DNA of 64,000 nucleotides, taken from contig OX387190.1 of assembly GCA_947561395.2 (NCBI GenBank), positions 35,762,392-35,826,391 on the forward strand, in the 5' to 3' direction. The position numbers and the translations under genes were made by a program. The DNA is from Buxus sempervirens. Lineage: Eukaryota; Streptophyta; Magnoliopsida; Buxales; Buxaceae. The notes below the pieces were generated by a model. The model searched no databases. It saw nothing but the letters and a program-made list of their open reading frames with translations, and had not been told where the DNA came from. Every line of letters begins with the position of its first letter. Within the stretch, counting starts at the first letter, position 1. Positions 11,155-21,990 of the stretch are shown piece by piece.

Positions 11155-12870
11155 ATGGGGAGAGTGAAGCTTCAAATCAAGAAAATTGAGAATATAACTA
11201 ATAGGCAGGTCACTTTCTCAAAGAGGAGAACTGGGCTTATCAAGAAAGCTTATGAGCTTTCTATTCTCTGCGATATCGATATTGCTGTCATCATGTTTTC
11301 CCCATCTGGAAGAGTTAGTCTCTTCTCTGGGAAGAAAAGGTTGGCTTTTTGTTTTTCCTTTTTTTTTTTTTCTGTAGATTTATTGATATTTCGCTCTCTT
11401 GAATTTGAAATGAATTTTTTCTGCCTCTAATTTATTTATCTTTAACTAAATTAGCTGATTTAGATCCTATTGTTATAGCTAAAGCACAAAATTTTTTATC
11501 GGCCCAGGGTCGAAGATATTCTATGGCGGTATATAAATCTTCCTGATCATGAGAGAGGACGGTATGGCTCTATGGCCCAGGGTCGATTTATTATTATGAT
11601 TGTGAAAGTTTTTTAAAATTGAAAGGGTTTATGTTCATCTCTTACTGTTTTTTATTTCCTTTTCTTTTCCCTCTTTTATATTGATGCCTTCGTGGGTTCT
11701 CTTTTGCTGGGGTCACCATGCAATTTACAAAGCATGCATAATCAAGAGGTAAATACTTCCAAAATGTTTTTCCTTAGTTCTAGTTTTCAGATCTCTTCTG
11801 AGCTTTAAGAAATGATGCATCATTCGTCTATGCCCAGTTTCTCCAAAGGGCCCTAGCTAAGCTGAGGCATGAAGCCGATCAAGCCTGTGAAGAAACCAGG
11901 TTCATGTTCAATAAGTTGAATTCCGTGGCCTTTTCTCTACACTTTATATTTGATGCTATTACTTGGAGTTCCAATCGCCTCTCATATTTATGTACATCCT
12001 ATATTCATATTGTTGTTTTTAGGGGCAGCCCAAGAGGATTAGATGCTCAAGTGAAGGTACTTTCTGCAAGTGGAATTGATTATTTAGCTAGAAGTTTACT
12101 TAATGCCTTATTTTGAAACTTATCAAAAATGATTTTACCTCAAATTATACAGGAAATTCAACATGAAATGCAAAGATGTCAGTATCAATTGGAGGAAGCA
12201 GAAAGACGATTAAAGTACAAGTAGTCTCAATAAACTAGTCAATTGAGAAAAAAAAACCCTAATCTCTGTAATCTTCCAATATCAAAGGTTAGTTTATGGG
12301 CATGCATCTGAATACAAACATCTGTTTATATAGGTATTTTGAAGGAGATCCTTTGCAGATTACAACATTACATGAAGCTGAAATTCATGAGAAAATATTG
12401 GAAGATGCCTTGACCCGTGTGCGCATTCGAAAGGTCAAATTCACAATTTATTCAAATTATTTACCAATTCGGCAAACATATACTTACATCCTAGGAGTCT
12501 TATATATTGGTATTTAATTACATCTCACAGCAAGTCCTGGAAGGAAAGTGTCCCTCGCCGAGTGTCCATCGAGCTTCACAGGTGTGTAAAATTCACCTCT
12601 TCATGAATGCCAACAATGTTATTTTCTTCATTTGTAAACATTGTCAATCATTTTTTTAATAATGGTAATTAATTAGGTACATCTGCAGTCCCAAACTGAG
12701 AATGTCAACGAGTTTGATAAAGGAAACCCAAATTATACTTTAGATTTGCTTCCACCGAGAGACCCACAAGTCCAAATCTTGGATTTTTTGGGATCAAATG
12801 GCCTTCTTCCCTTGAGGTACTCATAGGGTATATAGTAGGAACTTCCATATATATATATATATATATTACA

Positions 12871-12936
<66 letters not shown>

Positions 12937-12938
12937 CA

Positions 12939-12988
<50 letters not shown>

Positions 12989-13714
12989 TATATGTCTTAT
13001 ACGTAACTTATCCTTCTTTCTAATATGATTTTCCATTTAATTTGCTAGGCATCAACAACCACCTTTAGTTGATTGTTTTCCACCACCATCAACATTCTTT
13101 CATGGATATGGTGTGAGCACTGGGAATCATATCAGTCGAAGCGAGTTGGAAGATGAAAGTGAAGTGTACCATCCAGAATTTGGACAAGGCATCAATGTCA
13201 ACATGTCTCCATGGATTGAATTTTATCCAACAGGTTTGCGAATTGATTCTAGCATTGCTTCCATAAGTTACAATAAACACCAGTCTGTGTCTACTATATG
13301 GGTAGTTTAAACTTTGGATGGATAAAAAATGTATTGAATATGGATGAGAGACGTCAAGAAAATTACACCAGAACCTAGCAATACCTAGAGCTAGGTGTTG
13401 ATTAGCATCCTAAAAGACAAAGAAACCAAATCCTGTGGATAGCTTCAGAGCAAAGGAGCATTGATCATTTCCACTCAAATTTTATGAAAGAAAATTTACC
13501 AAGATCACTAACCGTAGCCTTCATGTATTGGGAATGAGAAACTTGTAACACAGGGTTATCTTTCTAATTAAGAATTTGTAGAAATTAACTATCATTCTCT
13601 TTTCCAAGGACTTGATATTGTAAAGATAAATTGGCAGTTAATGGCTCCTTTCATGAGGCAGAAGCAAGAGGAAGAGCTCCCTTCGATCCATGTTATCCCA
13701 AGTTTGTTCCATGA
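11155..13714 (+). CDS. MIKC*-type MADS-box transcription factor (AGL66/AGL104-like)
   Basis: Eleven exons splice in frame: 11155..11339, 11508..11561, 11733..11748, 11838..11899, 12023..12056, 12153..12214, 12334..12433, 12531..12581, 12677..12816, 13049..13233 and 13638..13714, giving 321 residues. Exon 1 encodes the MADS DNA-binding domain ([45 protein letters not shown]). Exon 2 gives [17 protein letters not shown], typical of the AGL66/67/104 clade of MIKC* genes. Several small exons then encode a K-like coiled coil ([41 protein letters not shown]). In Arabidopsis these factors form heterodimers that control late pollen development, and a similar role here is inference. Exon 3 is only 16 nt. 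The last exon is inferred: reading through 13233 instead would stop at 13309. Intron 9 holds a long AT microsatellite. Confidence 0.88.
12847..12995. repeat. AT microsatellite inside MADS intron 9
   Basis: Long (AT)n runs are interrupted by near-identical spacers reading ATTACATTATATGT, so the array has a higher-order repeat. It lies between exons 9 and 10 and would be strongly hairpin-forming and length-variable. Confidence 0.9.
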
Positions 13715-15420
13715 CGTGCAATGTGGCTTCTCCTTTGAACGACACCAAAGTCTTCCATAATGAAGAGTATAATAAGCCGTACGTAGGTAGCAAATAGAGG
13801 TTCTTTATCTTGTCATATTGTGTTATTGTGGTTGTTATTGCAAATTAAGTCCATTGTTACTGTTGTCTTGCTCTCTTATAACCTTTCTGGAAGTGTAGAA
13901 CAACAAATATGGTATCCTGAATATTACTCCTTTGATCTCCTTTTTTTTTTATTTAGTTTGGATTGAAGACTTGCTTGTACTATTATGATCCTAGCTAGAA
14001 AACGATGAAAGTGGTTTTATGTTTGATTTCCTTCTTCCCTTTCCTTCTTCTCGCTAATATGCAGGTTGAGTCATTTTAGTTCAGAACTATGATATGATAT
14101 TCTCAGGGTTTGAGCATCTCAGTTGCAATATGAATGGTGGTGTTGATGTTTGAGTTACATATGATCATGGAAACACAGGTTGTATATATATATATATGAA
14201 TTCTTATATAACCATATATCAAACTAAACAACTCTAAAGTGTTTTTGACCTATAAAGCTATAGAGCTGCTCTTGTATATGCACATGCTTTTCAAGTTAAA
14301 GTTATTTCATATATATCAATGGCTAGATAGTAGATACCCATCTTTGGTTTCATCTATAAGTGTGAAGTGTCATCTTATTTTGAAGTCAATAGCTTGGTTG
14401 GTGGACTAGAATCATGACAAGTAGTAATATGTACTGTCCCTGTATGCCACAGGTGATATATATAGTGGCTAGAATTTTCTTTCATTGAGCACATATACTA
14501 TAGAAAGATGTAAATTGGTACGTAGCATGCAAGTAAAGAAAAATAGAAGAAAATAAAATCCTTCTTCAAAAGCTATGAATCTTCATGCTTGGCTTAAGAA
14601 AATCATATTTTCCAGCGAGCTACGTACATATCTTATGTTCATTTTTGCTCAACAGGCAAAAGAAAAATCTTCCTTAAAAGTGGAATAGTATATGGTCGCT
14701 CACTGAATTTTTCATCAAAAGTCCTGCAATCCCAAACACTTGATCGAAAAACCGTGCTAGCTACTAGCTAGTAAAGGCCCTAAACTTTTTCTTTTCTGAA
14801 AAAACAGAAAAAAAGAGACGATGCTTCGCTGTAAAATGTCAAAAAAGAAAAGTAAATGTTCATGCGAGGAGCCTCTCTGCCCCTGCATGAGAAAGCATTC
14901 TGGTCAAGCCCTCGACTCCAAATCTTGTGATTTTGCTTTACAGAAACATATGATCTTCTGGGATGAGGACTATTCAGTATGCTGCACATGTTATAGATTT
15001 CCTCCCATAATCTACCATTAATTTTTTGCTGAAAAAGGAAAAGGGGAGACTAAAAAGAGGTGCTTGTCGATCATTGTTTGAACAAGCTTTCTCAAAGTAT
15101 AAAGAAACAAAGAAGGAACAAGAATTTGGGGAAAAGAAAAATGAAAAAAACAAAGAAAAAATGGACCCCGAGAGAGAGAGAGAGAGAGAATCAACCAAGT
15201 CTCAACTTCAAATTAATTGGCGAATTTTGTTTTACAAAGGCATGAGATTTTCTAGAAGGACTAATAATAGACTTCGTTGCAAAGAATATTGTATGAAATG
15301 CTGCCCGGGACTCTGCAATTATGGGATATCTAAAATCCAGTATCTTAAAATTTTATATAGTATAGATATTAAATTTTTCACTAACACAAGCTTGAGTAAA
15401 CTTTCAAAATTTTGAAAACT
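13715..15420. other. Intergenic, MADS 3' flank
   Basis: No gene is supported. Open frames near 14821-15415 are lysine-rich translations of A-rich sequence without family resemblance. A short GA run occurs at 15171-15189. The first few hundred bases are probably 3' UTR of the MADS gene. Confidence 0.5.
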
Positions 15421-15422
15421 AT

Positions 15423-16443
15423 GGCTCCGTTTGGAAACGCTTTTGCTTTTTTGCTTTCAAAAGCAAGAAAATAATTTTTTGCTTTTCAAAAGATCTTTTG
15501 TTGAAGCAAAGTTATTTGATAAACTTTTGTTTTGCTATTAAGAAACAAAAAAGCATGTTTGGTAACTATAATAGCATATAAATTGATTTTATGTTATCAT
15601 ATAAAATTACTATAAACAGTTGCTGCATTCTACTTAAAAATATACTTGACATATATTCTAACAGGTTGAGTAATAATCGAGTCGGTTCAAGTTGAATCCG
15701 TTTATTGATGGGTTGGGCAAACCCAACTCGCCAATAATCGGGTTCATCCCACCAACCCGATTAATATTTTTTATTTTTTAATTATAAAAAAACACCAATA
15801 GAAAATAACATGAATTAGTGATACAATTTAGGGTTAAACGGGTCAATATCAGGTTAAACAGGTTGTTATCGAGTTAAACAGGCTATTATTGAATTAAACA
15901 GGTCGTTATTGGATTAAAAGGATCATTATTGGGTTAAATGGGTCATTATCGGGTTAAACAAGTCATTATTGAGTTAAACAAGCCATTATCGTGTTAAACG
16001 GATTATTATTGTGTTAAGCGGGTCATTACGGGTTAAACAGGCCATTATTGTGTTAAACGGATTATTATCATGTTAAACGGGTCATTATCGAGTTAAATGA
16101 GCCATTAGAGTTGACTTGAAAATGAACGGTTTACTAATTCCCCAACTCGAAACCGACCCAACTATTACACGAGTCAACCTAAACCCGTTTATTCGAGTTG
16201 GATTTGGACAGGTTGGGTTGATTTTTTCCAGGTCTAGTTTTGTGTCAAGGATTTTAAAAACAAGAAAGTAAATTTATAGTTAAAGTGAGAAACAATATTT
16301 CTATGCTTCTCTTGAAAAGCAATGAAATTGCTTTTTTGTTTCTTATAAACTGTTTCATGTGTGCATAACCAAACATCACTTTTGTTTTCAAAAATAATTT
16401 TTTTGCTTTTAAAAACAAAAAATTACTTCTGAAAAGTGTTACC
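15423..16443. mobile_element. Non-autonomous DNA element with imperfect terminal inverted repeats
   Basis: The left end (CTCCGTTTGGAAACGCTTTT) and the reverse complement of the right end (GCGTGGTAACACTTTTCAGA) resemble each other, and both are followed by AAAAGCAAAAAA-type sequence. This is the style of hAT-like MITEs. The centre (15660-16225) looks like a second element or a large sub-terminal repeat domain built from CGGGTTAAAC-type words. No clear target duplication was found, so the boundaries are approximate. Confidence 0.5.
15831..16107. repeat. Degenerate ~20-bp tandem array (about 14 units)
   Basis: Successive units follow the pattern GGGTTAAACGGGTCATTATC with drift in each unit (GGTTAAACAGGTTGTTATCG, TGTTAAACGGATTATTATCA and so on). 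It sits inside the element at 15423-16443. Confidence 0.85.
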
Positions 16444-17091
16444 ACGCACGGTACCTATATTTATTCTCCCTCCTCGAATAAACAACCAAAGCCGAAAGGA
16501 AAGTCTCGTGAAACAATTGTACACTATTACGGAGCTTTACGTGTGCGAATCGTCTTAAACCCAAACAGTGGCGTTAGAGTTGCGTGATACGCTCATCTTT
16601 TACTTGGATTCATTCATCATAATAAAACTCTTTTTTGGTAGGCCATTCATCATCATCATCATAATAAAACGATGCAATTTCAATACCTGCCTAATATTTA
16701 CCCTAGGGTTTGACTAAAATACTTAAAATAGGTGCCATAACGGAAAAAGAAAGAAGAAAAAAAAAATTGTAACCCCCGTGACGGTGACTTATACATACTT
16801 GCGAATCGTGCTTTCAAACCTAGTAATAATGATATATCCCCAACGAACGCCTAGCCGCTGTACGGTTGCTACGATGCGCACGTTGCACGACATGATATGC
16901 ACACAGTCTTTTTTTTTTGGTGAGATGGCATGCACATAGTCTAAGGTTACCTTTAGTGTCAAGACTCACGACAAGGTCCAAAATGCACACACAACTAACA
17001 TATCCCACGTGCCATAAATCATACCCCAATCAAAATTGACTTTGTTTGATGAAGTTCAGATCATAGGCTAGGTAGATGTGAGGATACCATA
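16444..17091. other. Intergenic, no gene seen
   Basis: Only short low-complexity runs (CATCATCATCATCAT near 16645) are visible. Confidence 0.5.
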
Positions 17092-17296
17092 GGTATTGTG
17101 GAGTTTATATCTATTATAAAGAGAACCTGAAGATTATTAATTAGATTTTTCTTCTTTTGGTATTGTGGAGTGTATAACTATTATAAAGAGAACCTGAAGA
17201 TTATTAATTAGATTTTTTTTTCTTTTTGGTATTGTGGAGTGTATAACTATTATAAAGAGAACCTGAAGATTATTAATTAGATTTTTTTTCTTTTAC
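17092..17296. repeat. Three tandem copies of a ~68-bp unit
   Basis: The unit begins GGTATTGTGGAGTGTATAAC and ends in ATTAGATTTTTT plus a T-rich tail. Copies start at 17092, 17159 and 17228. The second and third are nearly identical; the first differs slightly (GAGTTTATATC), so the last duplication step was recent. Confidence 0.9.
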
Positions 17297-17417
17297 CAGA
17301 AAGAAAAAAAAAATTTTACATACGTATATAACTATCTATTATTGCTCAAAATATATAACAATTTCTTTTTACTTTTTTTTTTTTTGGGTTTTTATATCCT
17401 GATTAATTGTCTATACT

Positions 17418-17598
17418 CGGATCACTTCCTGTGATGATTTTATCTGCAACCCTTAAGTAAAGCCTCTATAGGATGCAAACACGTGTTCTATGGCTGAAAA
17501 CTATTAGTTGCGTGTTTGCATCCACATAACACATGTTTGCATCTTGTGGAGGCTTCACTTAAGGGCTACAGATAGAACCACCACAGGAAGTAAATTGA
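17418..17598. mobile_element. 181-bp foldback MITE with 8-bp TSD
   Basis: The arms CTTCCTGTGATGATTTTATC (from 17425) and their complement ending near 17590 pair over about 60 bp, including CCCTTAAGTNAAGCCTC and GATGCAAACANGTGTT. The direct repeat TCTATACT occurs on both sides (17410-17417 and 17599-17606). An 8-bp target duplication fits a hAT-type MITE. Confidence 0.75.
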
Positions 17599-17886
17599 TC
17601 TATACTTATCTAATTCTTTTGCTATAAGACAGATGCACTTTACCTAGTCCTTTGAAACTCATTTGTGCATTTTGTCTCATATCGCGGAGTACTAGTTCTC
17701 CACGTTATTACGTGTAGATGCTGTTAATTTCACATTCTCCCATGTGAAATCGTAAAAGATTTCATGTGAAATCGTAAAAGATTTCATCCATATTGTTATT
17801 GATCCAGTACCATTACTCCTCGGCAGAGAGATCCGTTCTAATTCTTTTTTTTTTTTTTTGGTAGGAAAAACACATCCACAACTTCA

Positions 17887-20800
17887 TTAAAACCTGCTTG
17901 AAAACCTTACATGAGAGGCTCCCATATAGTCAGAATTAAGGAGCGGACCAAGAAATGATGGGGGGAAATTTTTCCACAGACACGAGAAGTCATCCAAAGC
18001 AAAGTTTGCTAATGCATCGGCGACAGCATTAGCCTCCCTAAAAATATGCAGAACTGAAACAGAATCGAAACCCCCGCAAAGATGTCGTGCTTCCTGAATG
18101 ATGTTGAATACGGACCAAGGGATGTCTTGTGAAGTCGAGTTCATGAGCTGTACAATACTATGAGAATCACTTTCCATAACCACATTCCTGAAGTTCATCA
18201 TGAGAGCTAGCTTGAGCCCCTCCAACATGCCGAATGCCTCTGCAACTATAGCTGTTGAGCTGCCAATTGAGTTTGCCATAGCCGCTAAGAACTGCCCTTG
18301 AGGTCCTCTAGCAATGACACCGTAAGCAGCGTTTCCTGGGTTTCCCCTTGACGCTCCATCTACATTGAGTTTAGTAATGCCTTCTAGTGGTGCAGTCCAT
18401 CTAACAGCAATCGCCTCCTTCCTCTTTGTCATGGGCTTGTCATCAATCATCATCATGGAATCAACCTGTAGAGAGTGAAAGACAGAAAGGCTAAGGTTGA
18501 GATTAGGCGTAACTCCTTCGAACAGTACCTGATTGCGTGTCTTCCAGACAGTCCAGCACAAATTCGCCAGATCAGCTAGCCGCATTGGCTCATCCAAGTT
18601 ATTCTTGATTCCATTAAACCACCATTCTCTGCAACTTTCATGCACTTGCAACGCATCAAGCCGTCCTCCTGCACCTGCAAAGAAGAGCGCCCTGGTGAAA
18701 TCACACTCAGAAAACAAGTGTAGACCAGTCTCATTGACCTTATCACATAGAACACAGAGATGAGTAGGGGATTGAAGCCTCCTGTGTAACACGTCACTTG
18801 TGGGAATGCCATCATGGATTGCTTTCCATAAGAACATGCGGACTTTATGGGGAACCTTGATCCTCCATAATCTTCGCCACCATCTGTTCGTGATAAGATC
18901 CTCATAGTTGCTATCACATTTGTAGGCTGAAGCAACGGTAAAGGCACCATTCTTCCCAGGTTTCCAAATGGGAACATCTCTATCACCATTGTGACTAATA
19001 TGAACTGTCTTTATAATGTTTACAATGTCATGGCACCACATCTTGCTGATTATATCCATCTTCCATTGTCGAGTCACCGGCGAGATGAGCTGCTCCACTG
19101 TTTGGACGTTGTCCAAATCTCTTCGATTGGGCCTTAGATTCAGGTTGGTACTTGGGATCCATGTAGTGTCTTCAATGTCGATTGACCTGCCATTAGCAAT
19201 CACCCAGCCGTGACCTTTTCTGATAAGTTCTTTCGTGCTATTTAGGTGCTTCCATATCTGAGAATCAGTCCTCTTAGCTGTACTCTCCAGGAAGGATTTG
19301 CCATTAAGATACTTAGCCTTGAAAAATCTGGTCCAAAATGTACCGTTATCCTGCATCAGCTCCCAACCCTTTTTAGCTAAGAGCGCTGCATTAAAGCTTC
19401 TCAAATCTTTGAAATTTAATCCACCAGCTTGCACAGGTCTACAAAGCTTCTCCCATGCAATAGTATGCAGGGTTTTGCTCTTGTTTGGCTTAGCCCAGAA
19501 GAAAGACCTGGACTGCTTCTCAATAAAATCAGTGGTCTTAGCCAGGAGTTTAGTGCACGACATAATATGCAGCGGCATGCCCATGATCACTGAGTTGATC
19601 AGGGTGGCCTTGCCCGCTTGAGTGAGTAAATTTGCTTTCCATGAAGCCAGTCTGGCAGAAATTCTGTTGGTAATGTCCTGATAGAGGGTATTAGTGATCC
19701 TTCCCTCCGCCAGAGGGATACCAAGATACTTCTGGAATTTTGTTTTAGCTTGCACACCAAACATCCTACTAATCAAACCTCGAGCTCTCCCTTTGATAGA
19801 CGGGCTCACAATAAGCTCCGTCTTGCTCAAATTCATTTCATGACCCGCCAAAGAACAGAAAAGATGAATAATCTTAAGCATACACATACCTTCCCTTTGC
19901 GTTGCCTTACCAAACAGTAGGAGGTCATCGGCAAACATCAGGTGTGAAAGTTGAGGGCTTCTGCTGCAAATCTTGACTCCATGAATAGTGCCGTTTGCTT
20001 CGGCTTCGAGCAGGGCTTTGGAGAGAGCCTGTTGAGTTAGAATAAAGAGGTATGGGGATAGGGGGTCACCCTGTCTCACACCTCTAGATGGGACAATGTG
20101 GCCCGCTGGGTTACCATTAACCAGAACCGAATATGTGACAGTAGTAACACATTGCATGATCAAGTAAGTCCAATGATGGGAAAAACCCGCCGATTTTAAA
20201 ACCTTGTGTAAAAAATCCCATCTAAGTCTATCATAAGCTTTGGAGAGGTCCACTTTGAGGGCAAAGCTTCCAGACTTACCTTTTTTTTTTTTCCTAATAT
20301 GATGCATGACTTCCTGAGCTAAGATAATATTGTCATGAATGGACCGTTTGGCAAGGAACGCACTCTGGTTTGGGGATATAATTTTCCCCATTATAGGTCT
20401 CATTCGGTTAACAATTATCCTAGAGATGATTTTGTAACCGAAGTTACACAGGCTAATGGGGCGAAAGTCCGAGGTGCGGTTTGGGTGATCAACTTTGGGT
20501 ATGAGGGTAATGAAAGTATGGTTTATACCATTATCAAGTATGCCAAACCTAAAGAAATCCTTGACCATGCCACATATTCGGGGCCCCACGATATCCCAGT
20601 ATCTCTGGTAGAAGAGGCCTTGGAACCCATCAGGACCCGGACTCTTCCTTAACCCCATTTCATTTATTGTTTGGAGGATTTCATCATTGGTGACTAGCCT
20701 TGCCAGAAGCCTGTTATCATCCTCGTTAACAACCGCATTCAACAGGTCAAAATCCTGCACATCATGGTTAGCATTCTCCTGGAACATGTTAGAGAAGTAA

Positions 20801-21990
20801 TCAATAAAACAATTTTCAATATTTTCCTGTTCCGTGTGGGTCTGATTGGTCTCATCCTTGATGGAGGTGATTTTGTTTCTCTGTCTCCTGTTGAGAGTAG
20901 AGACATGGAAAAACTTGGTGTTAAGGTCACCCTCTTTAAGCCAGCTTATGCGAGATTTCTGGGCTCATAGGGTTTCCTGCTGCTTGAGGACATGGAAGTA
21001 ATCATTTCTAATGCTCTGTTCCTTCAACTTTAGCTTATTACACCAGTTTCTCTCAAGAGAGGCTTGAATGTCTTTCAGCTCATAAAACAGTTTGGTGGCT
21101 TTAGAGTGTAAATTACCAATGGATTTCCTACTCCATTGGGCCAGTTTGGTTCCAAGATACTCCAACCTATCTGGACAGTTCCAGAAATGACTGAGGCTAT
21201 TACTCCACTCCTTTTCAATGGTTTCTTCACACTCCTTCTCATCCATCCAGAAAAATTCAAACCTGAAAGGCTTGGGATTATTGGGTCTACTGGGGTTGGA
21301 TTGGATGATAGTTGGGCTATGATCAGAACCGAGAATCGGCTCTTGGGTCATAGTAGTATTAGGAAATTTAAGGATCCAATCATGGTTACTGAACGCCCGG
21401 TCCAGCTTTTCCCTAATCCTACCAGTACCCGCTCTCCCATTATCCCAGGTGAATTTAAGGCCTTTAGGATGGAGGTGGAGAAGATTACAGTCAGCAACAA
21501 GATCATGCAAAAGTTTAGCCTGCCATACCTTAAAGTTCTTACCTCCTTGCTTCTCATTTTGGCTCATGACTATGTTGAAATCCCCAAGAAGAAGCCACGG
21601 CGTCAGCTGAGTTTGTGCAATAGCACGTAATTGGTTCCATTGAGATCTCTGGACTGACGCCGCATTGCTTGCATGTATGAATGTAATGCAGGCTTCCGTA
21701 GGAGCGTTCTTATTAATCAGCAGGTGGATCATCCAAGAATCCTGAAAAATAACCTCAACAGAAATGTTAGAATGCCACAAGACCCAAAAACCTCCAGATA
21801 GACCCCTGGATGCAGACCAGTAAAAATTTCTGAAACCAAACTTCCGAATTAACTTCTCAAAACTCTTGTCTGAGGCCATGGTCTCAGACAAAAGCACGAG
21901 ATTAGGCTTCTGGTTTCTTAAAAGAAACCTCAAATACTGTTTTGTCGAGGGTTGCCCAATCCCTCGACAATTCCATGCTAGTATCTTCAT
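17887..21990 (-). pseudogene. LINE ORF2 (endonuclease-RT-RNase H) with one premature stop
   Basis: From the ATG at 21990 (MKILAWNCRGIG) the frame encodes 1367 codons. An APE-like endonuclease comes first (SET, LLGDFNIV, KLDRAF, GSDHSPTI). The reverse transcriptase follows with KSPGPDGFQG, VDLSKAYD (about residues 580-587), RQGDPLSP and FADD (about 686-689), then a zf-RVT region (HLFSECDF) and a C-terminal RNase H (NVDGASRGNPG, AEAFG, ESDSHS, VADALA) with its acidic residues in place. A single in-frame TGA at 20967..20965 (codon 342) separates endonuclease from RT; the frame is otherwise open on both sides. The protein would nick target DNA and prime reverse transcription there. The stop probably abolishes autonomous activity unless read through. 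Confidence 0.92.

Noticed and set aside
15831..16107. CRISPR-like array
   Set aside because: The units are contiguous and drift gradually, there are no unique spacers, and this is a plant genome.
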